Assembly: GCA_029268305.1 (NCBI GenBank)
Contig: JAJUGE010000004.1
Span: forward strand, 42,177-106,176
Direction: 5' to 3'
DNA length: 64,000 bases
DNA from: Alphaproteobacteria bacterium
GTDB lineage: Bacteria > Pseudomonadota > Alphaproteobacteria > JAJUGE01
Made by a program: the position numbers and the translations under genes. Shown piece by piece: positions 53,168-62,694 of the stretch (its first letter is position 1; each line of letters starts with the position of its first letter). Under the pieces are notes generated by a model that was not told the origin of the DNA, made no database searches, and saw only the letters and a list, made by a program, of their open reading frames with translations.

Positions 53168-53478
53168 ACCTTCGCGACGGGAGGCGCAGATCTGCCGCGC
53201 CTCGGAAAGTCTAAATGAGACGCATTCTCATTGCAGATCGCGCTATCGATAGCAAGCCCCCAATCGCAGGCTTGGAGCGCTGGACTCCACGCCGACGCCT
53301 GACCTGCCCGAATCGGTGCTTGGGAAGGCGAGAGACTCCGTTCCGCGCATTGGCCGCCCGGCAGAAGTTCGAGCTTCGTGCGGGGAGCTGGAGGAACGTC
53401 GCGTTCTATTTCTGCCGGACCTCTTGCGATCGCGAATGCAGCGGTGCCATCTGCGGCTGCGACAGCATGGAGGATGAC
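53168..53478. other. Intergenic region between exbB and the 198-residue unknown gene
   Basis: This 311-base stretch separates divergent genes. It holds the Fur-like palindrome at 53214-53232 near the exbB side. The plus-strand frame that runs into the downstream gene from 53215 is open, but its sequence (many Arg and Cys, no homology) and lack of ribosome site argue against coding. Nothing else was seen. Confidence 0.6.
53214..53232 (-). promoter_or_regulatory. Fur-like box upstream of exbB
   Basis: The 19 bases read AATGAGACGCATTCTCATT, an inverted repeat (AATGAGA with TCTCATT) that is close to the AATGAGAATNATTCTCATT form of Fur boxes. It ends 47 bases upstream of the exbB start codon and supports iron repression of the Ton operon. 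Confidence 0.75.
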
Positions 53479-54075
53479 ATGTTGGCCGAGGTCCAATCCG
53501 AACTTTCTTCTTCTTCTTCGGAAGTTTCGCTGATCCCGCGGATGTTCGCGCTGGAGGAGGTCTCCTGGCTTGCGAACGAAGCACGTGTTCTGCGCACGTT
53601 GGCGGGGCCCATCGTCTGGCTGGACGACCCCGATCTGCGCGTCGGGCCGTTCCGGCGGCTCGCATATCACCCGCGCCTCTCGGCGGCGCTGGCCGATGTT
53701 GTCGAATGCGCCTCGACTGTGAGCCGGACGACGCTCCTGTTCGCGCGGCGCGGGATCATTTCACCGAGTGCACCCTATTGGCAGGCTCGGACCCGCGCCG
53801 CCTCCGGGCCGCTCGCCGTCGTTTTTCTGGGCGATGCAGAGATCAGCGTCACCGGAGAAGGTCGCGTTTTCCGACGCGCCACGGGCGCGATCGGCGACGT
53901 GGCCGTGGTCTCGCACGAACGTGGTCTCACCGCGACCACCGACGGTCCCACGACGCCGCTGCTTCTGGTGCAGTTCGGTGACGAAGGTGCCGGCGCTCGT
54001 GGGAGCGGGTCGCTCAGGCGACCGCAACTCGCGGACGATTGCCTTTGGCAGCCCGCCTACTGGACGGCGGGGTGA
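53479..54075 (+). CDS. Hypothetical protein, possibly cupin/oxygenase-fold
   Basis: The 198-residue protein is not recognised. Its beginning (LIPRMFALEEVSWLANEARVL) resembles the first helix of phytanoyl-CoA-type or other 2-oxoglutarate oxygenases, and the C-terminal half (LAVVFLGDAEISVTGEGRVF; GDVAVVSHERGLTATT; PLLLVQFGDEG) has a beta-rich, cupin-like pattern. The HxD iron motif is not clear. I chose the ATG at 53479 with GGAGGA just upstream; ATG 53467 is also possible. It is divergent from exbB and convergent with the Lrp-family gene. Confidence 0.6.
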   Translation: MLAEVQSELSSSSSEVSLIPRMFALEEVSWLANEARVLRTLAGPIVWLDDPDLRVGPFRRLAYHPRLSAALADVVECASTVSRTTLLFARRGIISPSAPYWQARTRAASGPLAVVFLGDAEISVTGEGRVFRRATGAIGDVAVVSHERGLTATTDGPTTPLLLVQFGDEGAGARGSGSLRRPQLADDCLWQPAYWTAG

Positions 54076-54081
54076 GCGCCG

Positions 54082-54531
54082 TCAGATCGGCAGCGCGGTG
54101 GAACGCTTGATCGTTTCCATCGCGAAGCGGGAGGTGACCTGGCTCAAAGGGGCGGCACTGATCAGCCGCTTGTAGAAGGCGTCGTAGGAACGGATGTCCG
54201 GCGCCACCACCTTCAGCATGTAATCGACGTCGCCCGACATCCGGTAGAACTCGACTACTTCTGGCATCCGGCTCACTTCCGTGGCGAAGCGCTCGAGCCA
54301 CGCGGGCGTGTGCTCGCCTGCCCGAACGTCCACGAAAACCGTCAGCCCGTATCCGACCGCATCGGGGTTCAGCAATGTCACCCGGCGCTCGATGATTCCT
54401 TCCTGCTCGAGCCGCTGAACCCGTTTCCAGCACGGCGACGCAGAGAGGCCGACGCGGCGCGCCACCTCGGCGATGGTGAGGCCTGCGTCCTCCTGCAACT
54501 CCTTCAGGATCTTGCGATCGAAATCGTCCAT
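54082..54531 (-). CDS. Lrp/AsnC-family transcriptional regulator
   Basis: The 149-residue regulator has a winged helix-turn-helix N-terminal domain (DDFDRKILKELQEDAGLTIAE; ARRVGLSASPCWKRVQRLE) and a C-terminal RAM/AsnC domain (VFVDVRAGEHTPAWLERFA; YRMSGDVDYMLKVVAPDI). It is divergent from the peroxiredoxin and the sulfur operon, so it may control them or itself; amino-acid sensing is typical. The ATG at 54531 is chosen. Confidence 0.92.
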   Translation of the reverse strand: MDDFDRKILKELQEDAGLTIAEVARRVGLSASPCWKRVQRLEQEGIIERRVTLLNPDAVGYGLTVFVDVRAGEHTPAWLERFATEVSRMPEVVEFYRMSGDVDYMLKVVAPDIRSYDAFYKRLISAAPLSQVTSRFAMETIKRSTALPI

Positions 54532-54693
54532 CTGTCTCTCGCTTCCGGCTGGGGTGGCCCATGCTCCCGCAGCAGTCACTTGGGAACGATCTTTTCTATT
54601 TCAGCGGTGATGGTTGCGCAAAGTAGAAAAATATTTCCATCTACCGCCTGAATTCGGGGGCGATGAAGCCCGTTCAGACCAGGAGCGAGGGAC

Positions 54694-55332
54694 ATGACGG
54701 TTCGCATCGGCGACGTGGCGCCGGACTTTCAGCAGGAGTCGACCGAAGGGCGCATTTCCTTCCATGAGTGGAAGGGGGACAGCTGGGCAGTGCTGTTCTC
54801 GCACCCCAAGGACTTCACCCCGGTCTGCACAACCGAGCTGGGCGAGGTGGCGCGCCTTCGAGACGAGTTCGCGAAGCGCGGAGCCAAGGTGATCGGGCTT
54901 TCGGTCGACGGGCTCGGCGATCATGAGAAGTGGGCGGACGACATCTTCGAGACCCAGGGACAGCGGCTGAACTTCCCGCTGATCGCCGACAGGGACCGCA
55001 CCGTCTCGACCCTGTACGGCATGATCCACCCAAACGCGAATGACACGCTGACGGTCCGCTCGGTCTTCATCATCGACCCCAGAAACGTCGTACGGCTGAT
55101 CATCACCTATCCCGCCTCGACCGGCCGGAACTTCGAGGAAGTGCTGCGCACCCTCGATTCCCTGCAGCTCACCGACAGGCACAGTGTGGCGACCCCGGTG
55201 AACTGGAAGCACGGCGACGACGTCATCATCGTCCCGTCGCTGAAGGACCCGGAGGTGTTGAAGGCGAAGTTCCCCAAGGGCTGGACCGAGCAGAAGCCGT
55301 ATCTGCGGGTGACGCCGCAGCCGGATCTCTGA
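54694..55332 (+). CDS. 1-Cys peroxiredoxin (Prx6 type)
   Basis: The 212-residue enzyme is a Prx6-type peroxiredoxin. The only Cys is Cys45 in FTPVCTTELGEVARL, so no resolving Cys is present, and the C-terminal VNWKHGDDVIIVPSL segment is typical of this class. It reduces peroxides with an outside thiol partner. A site GAGCGAGGGA precedes the ATG at 54694. It lies 16 bases before the siroheme gene and may be in the same transcript. Confidence 0.93.
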   Translation: MTVRIGDVAPDFQQESTEGRISFHEWKGDSWAVLFSHPKDFTPVCTTELGEVARLRDEFAKRGAKVIGLSVDGLGDHEKWADDIFETQGQRLNFPLIADRDRTVSTLYGMIHPNANDTLTVRSVFIIDPRNVVRLIITYPASTGRNFEEVLRTLDSLQLTDRHSVATPVNWKHGDDVIIVPSLKDPEVLKAKFPKGWTEQKPYLRVTPQPDL

Positions 55333-55348
55333 GAGAAGGCGGCCCTCG

Positions 55349-55855
55349 ATGATTCCGATCGCTCTCGATCCGGCACGCGTCCGCATGGGGCTGACGGGCC
55401 GCGGTCCGCAGGCGGACCGCCGCCTCCGCCTGCTCCGCGGCGGCGGTGCCGACGTGCGGATCTGCACCGAACGGTCCAGCGATGAGGAGCTCGGGCGGCT
55501 GCACCTGCTCTGGATCGTCGGGCTCCCGGAGGCAGACGCCCTCGCGCTCGCCGAGAGGGCGCGCGCGCTCGGGGTGCTGGTGAACGTCGAAGACGTGCGT
55601 GAGGGCTGCGACTTCCACAACGTCGCCGAGGTACGGCGCGGCAACCTGCTTCTCACCGTCTCGACGAACGGCAGGAGCCCGGGGCTCGCCGCCCTCATCC
55701 GGGGGCAGCTGGCCGAGATGTTCGGTCCGGAATGGGGCGAGCGGGTGGAACGTGCGGCATCGGCTCGCGACGCGGCGCGAGCGTCCGGACGCTCGATGGC
55801 CGAGGTCGCGAAAGAAACCTCGCTGCTGGTCGGCGCTGCTGGATGGCTGGGATGA
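55349..55855 (+). CDS. Met8/CysG-N type precorrin-2 dehydrogenase / sirohydrochlorin ferrochelatase
   Basis: The 168-residue protein matches the siroheme synthase N-terminal half (CysG-A/Met8): a TGRGPQADRRLRLLRGGGADV segment in place of the usual VGGGEVAARK nucleotide site, then VNVEDVREGCDFHNVAEVRRGNLLLTVSTNGRSPGLA, which is the conserved core. It is short, since the family is 200 or more residues. The NAD loop differs from the classic pattern. It should oxidise precorrin-2 and insert iron to make siroheme for CysI. The stop overlaps the cobA start (ATGA). Confidence 0.85.
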   Translation: MIPIALDPARVRMGLTGRGPQADRRLRLLRGGGADVRICTERSSDEELGRLHLLWIVGLPEADALALAERARALGVLVNVEDVREGCDFHNVAEVRRGNLLLTVSTNGRSPGLAALIRGQLAEMFGPEWGERVERAASARDAARASGRSMAEVAKETSLLVGAAGWLG

Positions 55856-56679
55856 ACGACGTCGCTTCCCGCTTGCGGTTCCCGGAATTCCGCGCAGGCT
55901 CGGTTTGGCTCGTCGGAGCCGGGCCTGGCGATCCCGGGCTGCTCACCCTCCACGCGCTGCACGCGCTCGACAGTGCCGATGTGGTGCTCCACGACGCTCT
56001 CGTCTCCGAGGCCATCCTGTCGCTCGTTCCGAATGGGGCGAGACTGGAATGCGTCGGCAAGCGTGCCGGGCGGCCGAGCATGCCCCAGCTCCGGATCAGT
56101 GCCCGGCTGGTCGAGCTGGCGCAGCGGGGACGCCGGGTCGTCCGGCTCAAGGGAGGCGATCCGTTCGTTTTCGGTCGTGGCGGCGAGGAGGCGGTGGCGC
56201 TCGCCGCGGCTGGCGTGCCGTTTCGGATCGTGCCCGGTGTCACGGCGGCGGCCGGGGCAGCCGCCGGGGCAGGCGTGCCGCTTACCCATCGATCGGTGGC
56301 ACGTTCGGCGACGTTCGCCACCGGCCATACCATCCGGGGGGCCGAAAGCGGCCCGGACTGGAGCGCCTTGGCCGGCTCGGACACGCTCGTCCTCTACATG
56401 GCGGTCGGCCGCATCGGTGAGATCGCGGCGGCCCTTCGGGCAGCCGGCCGTCCCGCCGACGAGCCGGTCGCGCTGGTCGCCGACGCCACCCTGCCGTCGC
56501 AGGAAGTCTACGAAGCCACCTTGTCGACCGCGGCGGCGGTGGCCGAGGAGATTTCGCCCGGCACCCCCACGATCGTGATCGTCGGGGCCGTCGTCGGCTT
56601 CCGCGACGCGCTCCTGCCCCAACTCGAGACCGCACCTGCGAGCGCTGGCCTTTCCAGCGTCGTGCTCGAGACCGCATGA
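55852..56679 (+). CDS. cobA: Uroporphyrinogen-III C-methyltransferase
   Basis: The 275-residue enzyme methylates uroporphyrinogen III to precorrin-2 using SAM. The SAM-binding start VWLVGAGPGDPGLLTLHAL, the VVRLKGGDPFVFGRGGEEA segment, and VPGVTAAAGAAAGAGVPLTHR are intact. ATG 55852 overlaps the previous stop; ATG 55843 is in frame as well. With the Met8-like gene it supplies siroheme to the sulfite reductase in the same operon. Confidence 0.95.
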   Translation: MNDVASRLRFPEFRAGSVWLVGAGPGDPGLLTLHALHALDSADVVLHDALVSEAILSLVPNGARLECVGKRAGRPSMPQLRISARLVELAQRGRRVVRLKGGDPFVFGRGGEEAVALAAAGVPFRIVPGVTAAAGAAAGAGVPLTHRSVARSATFATGHTIRGAESGPDWSALAGSDTLVLYMAVGRIGEIAAALRAAGRPADEPVALVADATLPSQEVYEATLSTAAAVAEEISPGTPTIVIVGAVVGFRDALLPQLETAPASAGLSSVVLETA

Positions 56680-56691
56680 GGTGACAAGAAC

Positions 56692-58473
56692 ATGAGTGCG
56701 ACTCTCCGACTTCCGTCGACCGCTCCGTTTCCGGCCGACAGGATCGAGCTGCTCAACCGCGCTCTCTCCGACAGCGACGCGCTGCAGCGCTCCTGGCTCA
56801 GCGGATTTCTCGCTGGGATCGAAACGGCGACGGACGCGGCGCGACCCGCGAACGAAGCGGCACCCTCCGCGCCGCCGCGCGCTTCGGTACCGCTCCTGAT
56901 CGCCTATGCCACAGATTCCGGCAATTCCGAGGCATTGGCCTTCGACGCCAAGAAGCTCGCGGCACGCCGAGGGTTCGCGCCGCGGGTCGCCGACATGGCT
57001 GATATCGACGTCTCCGACGCTGCTGCCGCCGGCAACCTGCTGGTCATCGCCAGCACCTGGGGCGAAGGCGACCCGCCGGAGCGCGCGGTCGACTTCTACA
57101 ATGCTCTCTTTGCGGACGACGCGCCGAGCTTCGAGGGCGTCAGCTTCTCGGTGCTGGCTCTCGGCGATCGCGCCTACGTCAACTTCTGCGAGACCGGGCG
57201 ACGGATCGACGAGCGCTTGGCGGCGCTCGGTGGGCATCGTGCTGCCACGCGGGTGGATTGCGACCTGGATTACGAGGCAGCGGCGGGGGAATGGCTCGAC
57301 GGCGCACTCGAAGCCCTGAAGCCGGAGGTGGAGGAGGTGAACGGCACCGTCGTCCACCTCGCCTTCCCACCGAGTGAGCCGGCAGCATCCGCCTGGTCGA
57401 AATCGAGCCCGTTCGAGGCGGAGATCACAGAGCTAGTCAACCTCAACGGCAGCCGCTCGGAGAAGGCGACCTGGCATGCCGAGTTGTCGCTCGAAGGCTC
57501 CGGGCTGGTCTACGAGCCCGGCGACGCCATCGGCATCGTACCGGAGAACGACCCCGCCGAGATCGACGCGGTGCTCGCTGCCGCGCGGATAGAGGGCGAT
57601 GCCGATTTGCGCGCTGCGCTTGCTCACCGTTTCGAGATCACGCGCCTGACGCCGCCGGTGGTGCAGGCCTACGCTGCCCTCTGCGGAGACGAGACGCTGC
57701 GCGAAATCGCCGCTGGGCCGGGGCTCGCCGATTTCATGGCCGAGCGTCATCTGGCGGATGTTCTCGCCGAGTTTCCGACAGATCTCGGACCTGAAGAATT
57801 GCTGTCGCTGCTGCGCCCCCTGCCGCCGCGTCTCTATTCGGTGGCGTCCAGCCTGAAGGCGACGCCGGGGGAGGCGCATCTGCTCGTGGGCGAGGTGCGG
57901 TACGAGCTGCGGGATCGCACGCGCCGCGGCGTCGCCTCTTCGTTGGTCGGGCTTCGCCGCAAGGTCGGTGACCGGCTGCGGATCTACCCCAAGCCGAACC
58001 GCCACTTCCGGCTGCCGGCCGACGGCGACACGCCGATCGTCATGATCGGCCCGGGCACGGGCGTGGCGCCGTTTCGCGCCTTCGTCCAGGAGCGTGAGGC
58101 GACGGGCGCCGGAGGCCGGAGCTGGCTGTTTTTCGGCGACCGCCACTACACGCACGACTTCCTGTACCAGCTCGAGTGGCAGGAGGCGCTGAAGAGCGGC
58201 GCCCTGACCCGTCTCGACGTCGCCTTCTCCCGCGACCAGCCGGAGAAGGTCTACGTCCAGCAGCGGATGTGGGAGCGGCGGGCGGAGCTCGACGCCTGGC
58301 TTCGGGAAGGCGCCTGCCTCTACGTCTGCGGCGACGAGAAGCGAATGGCCAAGGACGTTCACGCGACGCTGGCACGCATCCTGATGGACCGACGCGGGCT
58401 CGATGAGGAGACGGCGGAGGCGGAGCTCGCCGCGCTTCGCCGCGCCGGCCGCTATCTCCGCGACGTCTACTGA
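56692..58473 (+). CDS. cysJ: Sulfite reductase flavoprotein (CysJ-type diflavin reductase)
   Basis: The 593-residue protein has a flavodoxin domain (residues about 68-205; LLIAYATDSGNSEALAFDA), an FAD domain (RLYSVASS for FAD binding) and a NADPH domain (GPGTGVAPFRAFVQERE; CGDEKRMAKDVH; RYLRDVY at the end). It has the domain order and length of E. coli CysJ (599). It passes electrons from NADPH to CysI. Confidence 0.94.
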   Translation: MSATLRLPSTAPFPADRIELLNRALSDSDALQRSWLSGFLAGIETATDAARPANEAAPSAPPRASVPLLIAYATDSGNSEALAFDAKKLAARRGFAPRVADMADIDVSDAAAAGNLLVIASTWGEGDPPERAVDFYNALFADDAPSFEGVSFSVLALGDRAYVNFCETGRRIDERLAALGGHRAATRVDCDLDYEAAAGEWLDGALEALKPEVEEVNGTVVHLAFPPSEPAASAWSKSSPFEAEITELVNLNGSRSEKATWHAELSLEGSGLVYEPGDAIGIVPENDPAEIDAVLAAARIEGDADLRAALAHRFEITRLTPPVVQAYAALCGDETLREIAAGPGLADFMAERHLADVLAEFPTDLGPEELLSLLRPLPPRLYSVASSLKATPGEAHLLVGEVRYELRDRTRRGVASSLVGLRRKVGDRLRIYPKPNRHFRLPADGDTPIVMIGPGTGVAPFRAFVQEREATGAGGRSWLFFGDRHYTHDFLYQLEWQEALKSGALTRLDVAFSRDQPEKVYVQQRMWERRAELDAWLREGACLYVCGDEKRMAKDVHATLARILMDRRGLDEETAEAELAALRRAGRYLRDVY

Positions 58474-58495
58474 TCCTCCTCCAGACTTGAGAGCA

Positions 58496-59272
58496 ATGGA
58501 CATGCCTTCACGGCAGCACTCGCCGATGTCGCACTCGGCTCGGCTCAGGCGCGCGGAAGCGCTGAACGCGCGGTACGAGGGCTCGCAGCCGTGGGAGATT
58601 ATCGAACGGGTCGTCCGGGAAGAGTTTCCGGCCGATGCCGCGGTCATCTCCTCCTTCGGGGAGGAATCGGTCGTGCTCCTGCACATGGTCGCGAGCGTCG
58701 ATCCGACCACCCCGGTCGTGTTCCTCGACACCGGCTACCAGTTCGAGGAGACGCTGGCGTACCGGGATCGCCTCATCGAGACGCTCGGGCTGATCCAGGT
58801 GATCTCGGCGGAGCCCGATGCCGAGCAACTCGCCGCCGAGGACCCGGGCGGGCTGCTGCATCGACGGGACGCGAACTTCTGCTGCCATCTTCGCAAGACG
58901 CTGCCGATGCTGCGCGCGGTGCGGGGCTATGGCGCGCTGCTGACCGGGCGGAAACGGTTCCAGAGCACCACCCGGGCGGCGCTGCCCCTGTTCGAGGTCC
59001 AGGACAGCTGGATCAAGGTCAACCCGCTCGCGCTCATGAGCCGGCAGGAGATCGAGGCCTACGCCGAGCTGCACCGACTGCCCCGTCATCCGCTCGTGCG
59101 ACAGGGTTACCGCTCGATCGGCTGCCGCCCCTGCACCGTGCCGGTGAAGCCGGGCGACGACGACCGGGCCGGCCGTTGGCCCGGTCTGGAGAAGACCGAG
59201 TGCGGGATCCACTTCGGCGCGCCGGGACAGCCGGTGCGCCGCGCTTCGCCGCAGAGACAGGACGGCCGGTAA
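58496..59272 (+). CDS. cysH: Phosphoadenylyl/adenylyl-sulfate reductase
   Basis: The 258-residue enzyme reduces activated sulfate to sulfite. It has the ATP-pyrophosphatase-like core (SSFGEESVVLLHM), and CC in DANFCCHLRKTLP plus C-x2-C in GCRPCT, which are the four cluster ligands of the [4Fe-4S] APS-type reductases, and the C-terminal TECGIHF motif with the catalytic Cys. The cluster ligands suggest it can use APS. Several ATG codons (58496, 58502, 58526) are possible starts; I chose 58496 with GAGAG upstream. Confidence 0.92.
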   Translation: MDMPSRQHSPMSHSARLRRAEALNARYEGSQPWEIIERVVREEFPADAAVISSFGEESVVLLHMVASVDPTTPVVFLDTGYQFEETLAYRDRLIETLGLIQVISAEPDAEQLAAEDPGGLLHRRDANFCCHLRKTLPMLRAVRGYGALLTGRKRFQSTTRAALPLFEVQDSWIKVNPLALMSRQEIEAYAELHRLPRHPLVRQGYRSIGCRPCTVPVKPGDDDRAGRWPGLEKTECGIHFGAPGQPVRRASPQRQDGR

Positions 59273-59290
59273 GGCCGGAGGCAGATTGAC

Positions 59291-61000
59291 ATGACCGACA
59301 CCCCGAAGCTCTCCGCCAACGAGGGCATCAAGGAAAGGAGCCGCTATCTTCGCGGCACGATCGGCGAGGGCCTGCGACGCTCCGAGACCGGAAGCCTCGT
59401 CGCCGACGATACCCAGCTCACCAAGTTCCACGGCATCTACCAGCAGGACGACCGTGACCTCCGGCCGGAGCGGCGCCGCAAGAAGATGGAGCCGGCTTAC
59501 AGCTTCATGGCGCGAGTCCGGATTCCCGGCGGCGTTCTCACCTCCGCGCAGTGGCTGGTGATGGACCGTATCGCCTCGGATTTCGCCAACGGCTCGATCC
59601 GGCTCACCACCCGCCAGGCGATCCAGTTCCACGGCATCATCAAGACCAACCTCGCGCGCAGCATCGCGACGATCAACGAGGCGCTGCTCGACACGCTGGC
59701 CGCGTGCGGCGACGTGAACCGCAACGTGATGAGCGCCGCCAACCCGTTCGAGAGCCCGGCCCATGCCGAGGCCTGGAAGCTTGCCGGGCGCATCGCGGGG
59801 CATCTGGCGCCGCGCACCCGCGCCTACCACGAGATTTGGATCGACGGCGAGAAGGTGCACGACGGCGCGTCGGAGGCGACGATCGAAGACGACGAGGAGC
59901 CGATCTACGGCCGCACCTACCTGCCGCGGAAGTTCAAGATCGTCGTCGCCGTCCCGCCCGTGAACGACGTCGACCTCTACGCCCACGATCTCGGCTTCGC
60001 CGCCGTCGTCGAGGGCGGCCGGGTGGTCGGCTACAACGTGACCGTCGGCGGCGGGATGGGCATGACCCACGGCGAGCCCACGACCTATCCGCGTCTCGCC
60101 GACGGGCTCGGCTTCTGCACGCCGGAGCAGGCGGTCGACGTCGCCGAGAAGGTGGTGACGGTGCAGCGCGACTTCGGCGACCGCGCCGATCGCAAGCAGG
60201 CCCGGCTGAAGTACACGATCGACCGCCGCGGGCTCGACTGGTTCCGCACCGAGGTCGAAGCGCGGCTCGGCTACCGGCTCGGCGAGGCGCGACCGCTCGC
60301 CTTCGAGCGCACCGGCGATCGCTTCGGCTGGACGAAGGGGGCCGACGGCCTCTGGCACCTCTGCCTCTACATCGCCAACGGGCGTGTTGCCGGCGAGATG
60401 CGCACCGGGCTCCGCCGCCTCGCCGAGAGCCACGACGGCGGCTTCGTCCTGACCCCGAACCAGAACCTGATCGTGACGCGTGTCTCCGGTGGCCGGAAGC
60501 GGCTGGTCGAGACGCTGCTGCGCGAGCACGGTCTGCTCGGCGAGCTGACCGGCCTCCGCCGGAACGCGATGGCGTGCGTGGCGCTGCCAAGCTGCGGCCT
60601 GGCGCTGGCCGAGAGCGAGCGCTATCTGCCCGACCTCGTGACGGAGCTGGAGGCGGCGATCGAGCGCGCCGGGCTGGCCGGGGACGAGATCGTCGTCCGC
60701 ATGACCGGCTGCCCGAACGGTTGCGCCCGGCCCTATCTGGCCGAGATCGGCTTCGTCGGCCGTTCGCCCGGCGTCTACGACATCTTCCTCGGCGCGGCGT
60801 TCGACGGCAGCCGGCCGAACCGCCTCTACAAGGCCAAGGTGCCGCAGGCGGAGATCGCCGGTCTGCTCGGGCCGATCATCGAGGCCTACGGGCGCGAGCG
60901 CCGGGCGGGCGAGCGCTTCGGCGACTTCGTCATCCGCACCGGCGTCATCCCGGCCCCGACGGGTGCTCCGGCGGAGTACCACGAGCCGGTGGCGGCGTAG
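59291..61000 (+). CDS. cysI: Sulfite reductase hemoprotein, beta subunit
   Basis: The 569-residue protein is the siroheme and [4Fe-4S] subunit that reduces sulfite to sulfide with six electrons. The cluster and siroheme ligands are in [17 protein letters not shown] and [17 protein letters not shown], and the nitrite/sulfite reductase half-domain [12 protein letters not shown] and [16 protein letters not shown] segments are present. It is the last gene of the met8-cobA-cysJ-cysH-cysI series, and ends 13 bases before the convergent GMC oxidoreductase. Confidence 0.96.
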   Translation: MTDTPKLSANEGIKERSRYLRGTIGEGLRRSETGSLVADDTQLTKFHGIYQQDDRDLRPERRRKKMEPAYSFMARVRIPGGVLTSAQWLVMDRIASDFANGSIRLTTRQAIQFHGIIKTNLARSIATINEALLDTLAACGDVNRNVMSAANPFESPAHAEAWKLAGRIAGHLAPRTRAYHEIWIDGEKVHDGASEATIEDDEEPIYGRTYLPRKFKIVVAVPPVNDVDLYAHDLGFAAVVEGGRVVGYNVTVGGGMGMTHGEPTTYPRLADGLGFCTPEQAVDVAEKVVTVQRDFGDRADRKQARLKYTIDRRGLDWFRTEVEARLGYRLGEARPLAFERTGDRFGWTKGADGLWHLCLYIANGRVAGEMRTGLRRLAESHDGGFVLTPNQNLIVTRVSGGRKRLVETLLREHGLLGELTGLRRNAMACVALPSCGLALAESERYLPDLVTELEAAIERAGLAGDEIVVRMTGCPNGCARPYLAEIGFVGRSPGVYDIFLGAAFDGSRPNRLYKAKVPQAEIAGLLGPIIEAYGRERRAGERFGDFVIRTGVIPAPTGAPAEYHEPVAA

Positions 61001-61013
61001 GGAGCCCGCCCCC

Positions 61014-62615
61014 TCACACCCGGCCGTCTTCGAGGATCATCGCCGAGGCCTTCTCGGCGATCATGATCGTCGGCGCGTTGGTGTTGCCGGTCGTCACCGC
61101 CGGCATGATCGCGGCGTCGACGACGCGCAGCCCCTCGATCCCGTGCACGCGGAGACGCGGGTCGACGACCGCCATCGGGTCGACGCCCATCTTGCAGGTG
61201 CCGACCGGGTGGTAGACGGTGACGCCGGTGCGGCGGATGAAGTCGTCGAGCTCGTCGTCCGATTGCACCTCCGGCCCCGGCGTCAGTTCTTGCACGCTGT
61301 GCTTCGCCAGCGCCGGCGCGGCGAAGATCCGGCGCGCGATCCGGATGCCCTCACGCGAGACGCGCAGGTCGTCCGGGACGGAGAGATAGTTCGGGCGGAT
61401 CGAAGGCGTCTCCGCCGGGTCGGGCGAGCGCGCCATGATCGTGCCGCGGCTCTGCGGCCGGGCGATGCTCACGGCGATCGTCATGCCGGTCTCGCGCTCG
61501 AGCGTGCCGAAGCGGGCGTTGTCGTAGCTGGCCGGCGAGAACAGGAGCTGAATGTCCGGGCTCTCCAGCCCCTCGCGGCTGCGGCAGAACACCTGGGCGC
61601 TGGACACGCCGAAGGTGAGGGCGCCGCGTCCGATCGTCAGCCAGTTCGCCACCTCGCCCACGAGCCGCAGCCCGCGCGAGAGCTCGTTGATCGAGACCGC
61701 ATCCCTGGCGCGGTGCGAGACGCGCACACAGTAATGGTCCGAGAGGTTCCGGCCGACGCCGGGCAGGTCGTGCACGACCTCGACGCCGATCGAGCGCAGA
61801 TGGTCCGCCGGCCCGATGCCCGAGATCTGGAGGAGATGCGGCGAGCCGACGGTGCCGCTGGCCACGATCACGCCCGCCTCGGCGCGGAAGACCCGCTCGG
61901 CGCCGCGCTGGCGCACCGCCACGCCGACGCAGCGCCGCCCCTCGAACAGGAGCCGCGTCGCGAGCGCATCGGTCTCTACGCGGAGGTTCTTTCGCCGGCG
62001 TGCCGCGGCGAGAAAGGTCCGCGCGGTCGAGCCGCGGAAGCGCCCGTTGCGCGACATCTGCGAGTAGCCCACCCCTTCGGCCTGCGCGCCGCTCAGGTCC
62101 CTGGTGAAGGCGAAGCCCGCCTGCTGCGCCGCCTCGACGAAGCGGTGGGTCAGCGGCAGGACGGTGCGATAGTCCTCGATCAGCAGCGGCCCGGACTTGC
62201 CGCGATGTTCCGGGTCGCCGGGGCCATAGCGCTCGATGCTCTTGAAGTAGGGCACCAGCTCTTCGTAGCGCCAGCCGGGGCAGCCGGTCTGTGCCCAGGC
62301 GTCGTAGTCGGCCGGGTTGCCGCGCACGAACAGCATGCCGTTGATCGAGCTGGAGCCGCCGAGCACGCGGCCGCGCGGCCAGTGGATCGCGCGGTTGCCG
62401 GTGCCTTCCTCCGGGTCGGTCTCGAAGTTCCAGTTCACCTTCGGGTGCTTGAGAAGCTTCAGCACGCCGGCCGGGATGTGAATCCAGGGATTCAGGTCGC
62501 GCGGGCCCGCCTCCAGCAGGATCACCCGGCTGCCGTCGGCGCTGAGCCGGTTCGCGAGCACGCACCCGGCCGAACCCGCGCCGACGATCACATAGTCCGC
62601 CCGTTCCGCTTCCAT
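61014..62615 (-). CDS. GMC-family FAD oxidoreductase
   Basis: The 533-residue protein is a glucose-methanol-choline oxidoreductase (choline dehydrogenase-like). The FAD-binding motif is [20 protein letters not shown], the GMC signature [19 protein letters not shown] is complete, and the C-terminal active region contains [20 protein letters not shown] with the conserved His and a later N-x-N-x-P-type segment ([16 protein letters not shown]). The ATG at 62615 has GGGAGG upstream. The alcohol substrate is unknown. Confidence 0.92.
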   Translation of the reverse strand: MEAERADYVIVGAGSAGCVLANRLSADGSRVILLEAGPRDLNPWIHIPAGVLKLLKHPKVNWNFETDPEEGTGNRAIHWPRGRVLGGSSSINGMLFVRGNPADYDAWAQTGCPGWRYEELVPYFKSIERYGPGDPEHRGKSGPLLIEDYRTVLPLTHRFVEAAQQAGFAFTRDLSGAQAEGVGYSQMSRNGRFRGSTARTFLAAARRRKNLRVETDALATRLLFEGRRCVGVAVRQRGAERVFRAEAGVIVASGTVGSPHLLQISGIGPADHLRSIGVEVVHDLPGVGRNLSDHYCVRVSHRARDAVSINELSRGLRLVGEVANWLTIGRGALTFGVSSAQVFCRSREGLESPDIQLLFSPASYDNARFGTLERETGMTIAVSIARPQSRGTIMARSPDPAETPSIRPNYLSVPDDLRVSREGIRIARRIFAAPALAKHSVQELTPGPEVQSDDELDDFIRRTGVTVYHPVGTCKMGVDPMAVVDPRLRVHGIEGLRVVDAAIMPAVTTGNTNAPTIMIAEKASAMILEDGRV

Positions 62616-62694
62616 CGCCCGTTCCTCCCGGTGTTCTTGCTTGGGTGGGACGATAGCGCGGCGCGTGGTCGGTTGTCGAAGGGCGGGCGAGCTC

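Noticed and set aside
53215..53478. N-terminal extension of the unknown 198-residue protein
   Set aside because: It overlaps the Fur-like palindrome, has an odd Arg/Cys-rich composition and lacks a ribosome binding site; a GGAGGA site is present at the later start.
54601..57357. A 918-residue open frame on the minus strand
   Set aside because: It runs opposite to peroxiredoxin, met8-like, cobA and the start of cysJ, which have strong family motifs. Its translation is rich in Arg, Pro and Gly without motifs, as expected of a high-GC shadow.
58508..60982. A 824-residue open frame on the minus strand opposite cysH and cysI
   Set aside because: The plus-strand genes have complete cluster and active-site motifs; this frame has none.
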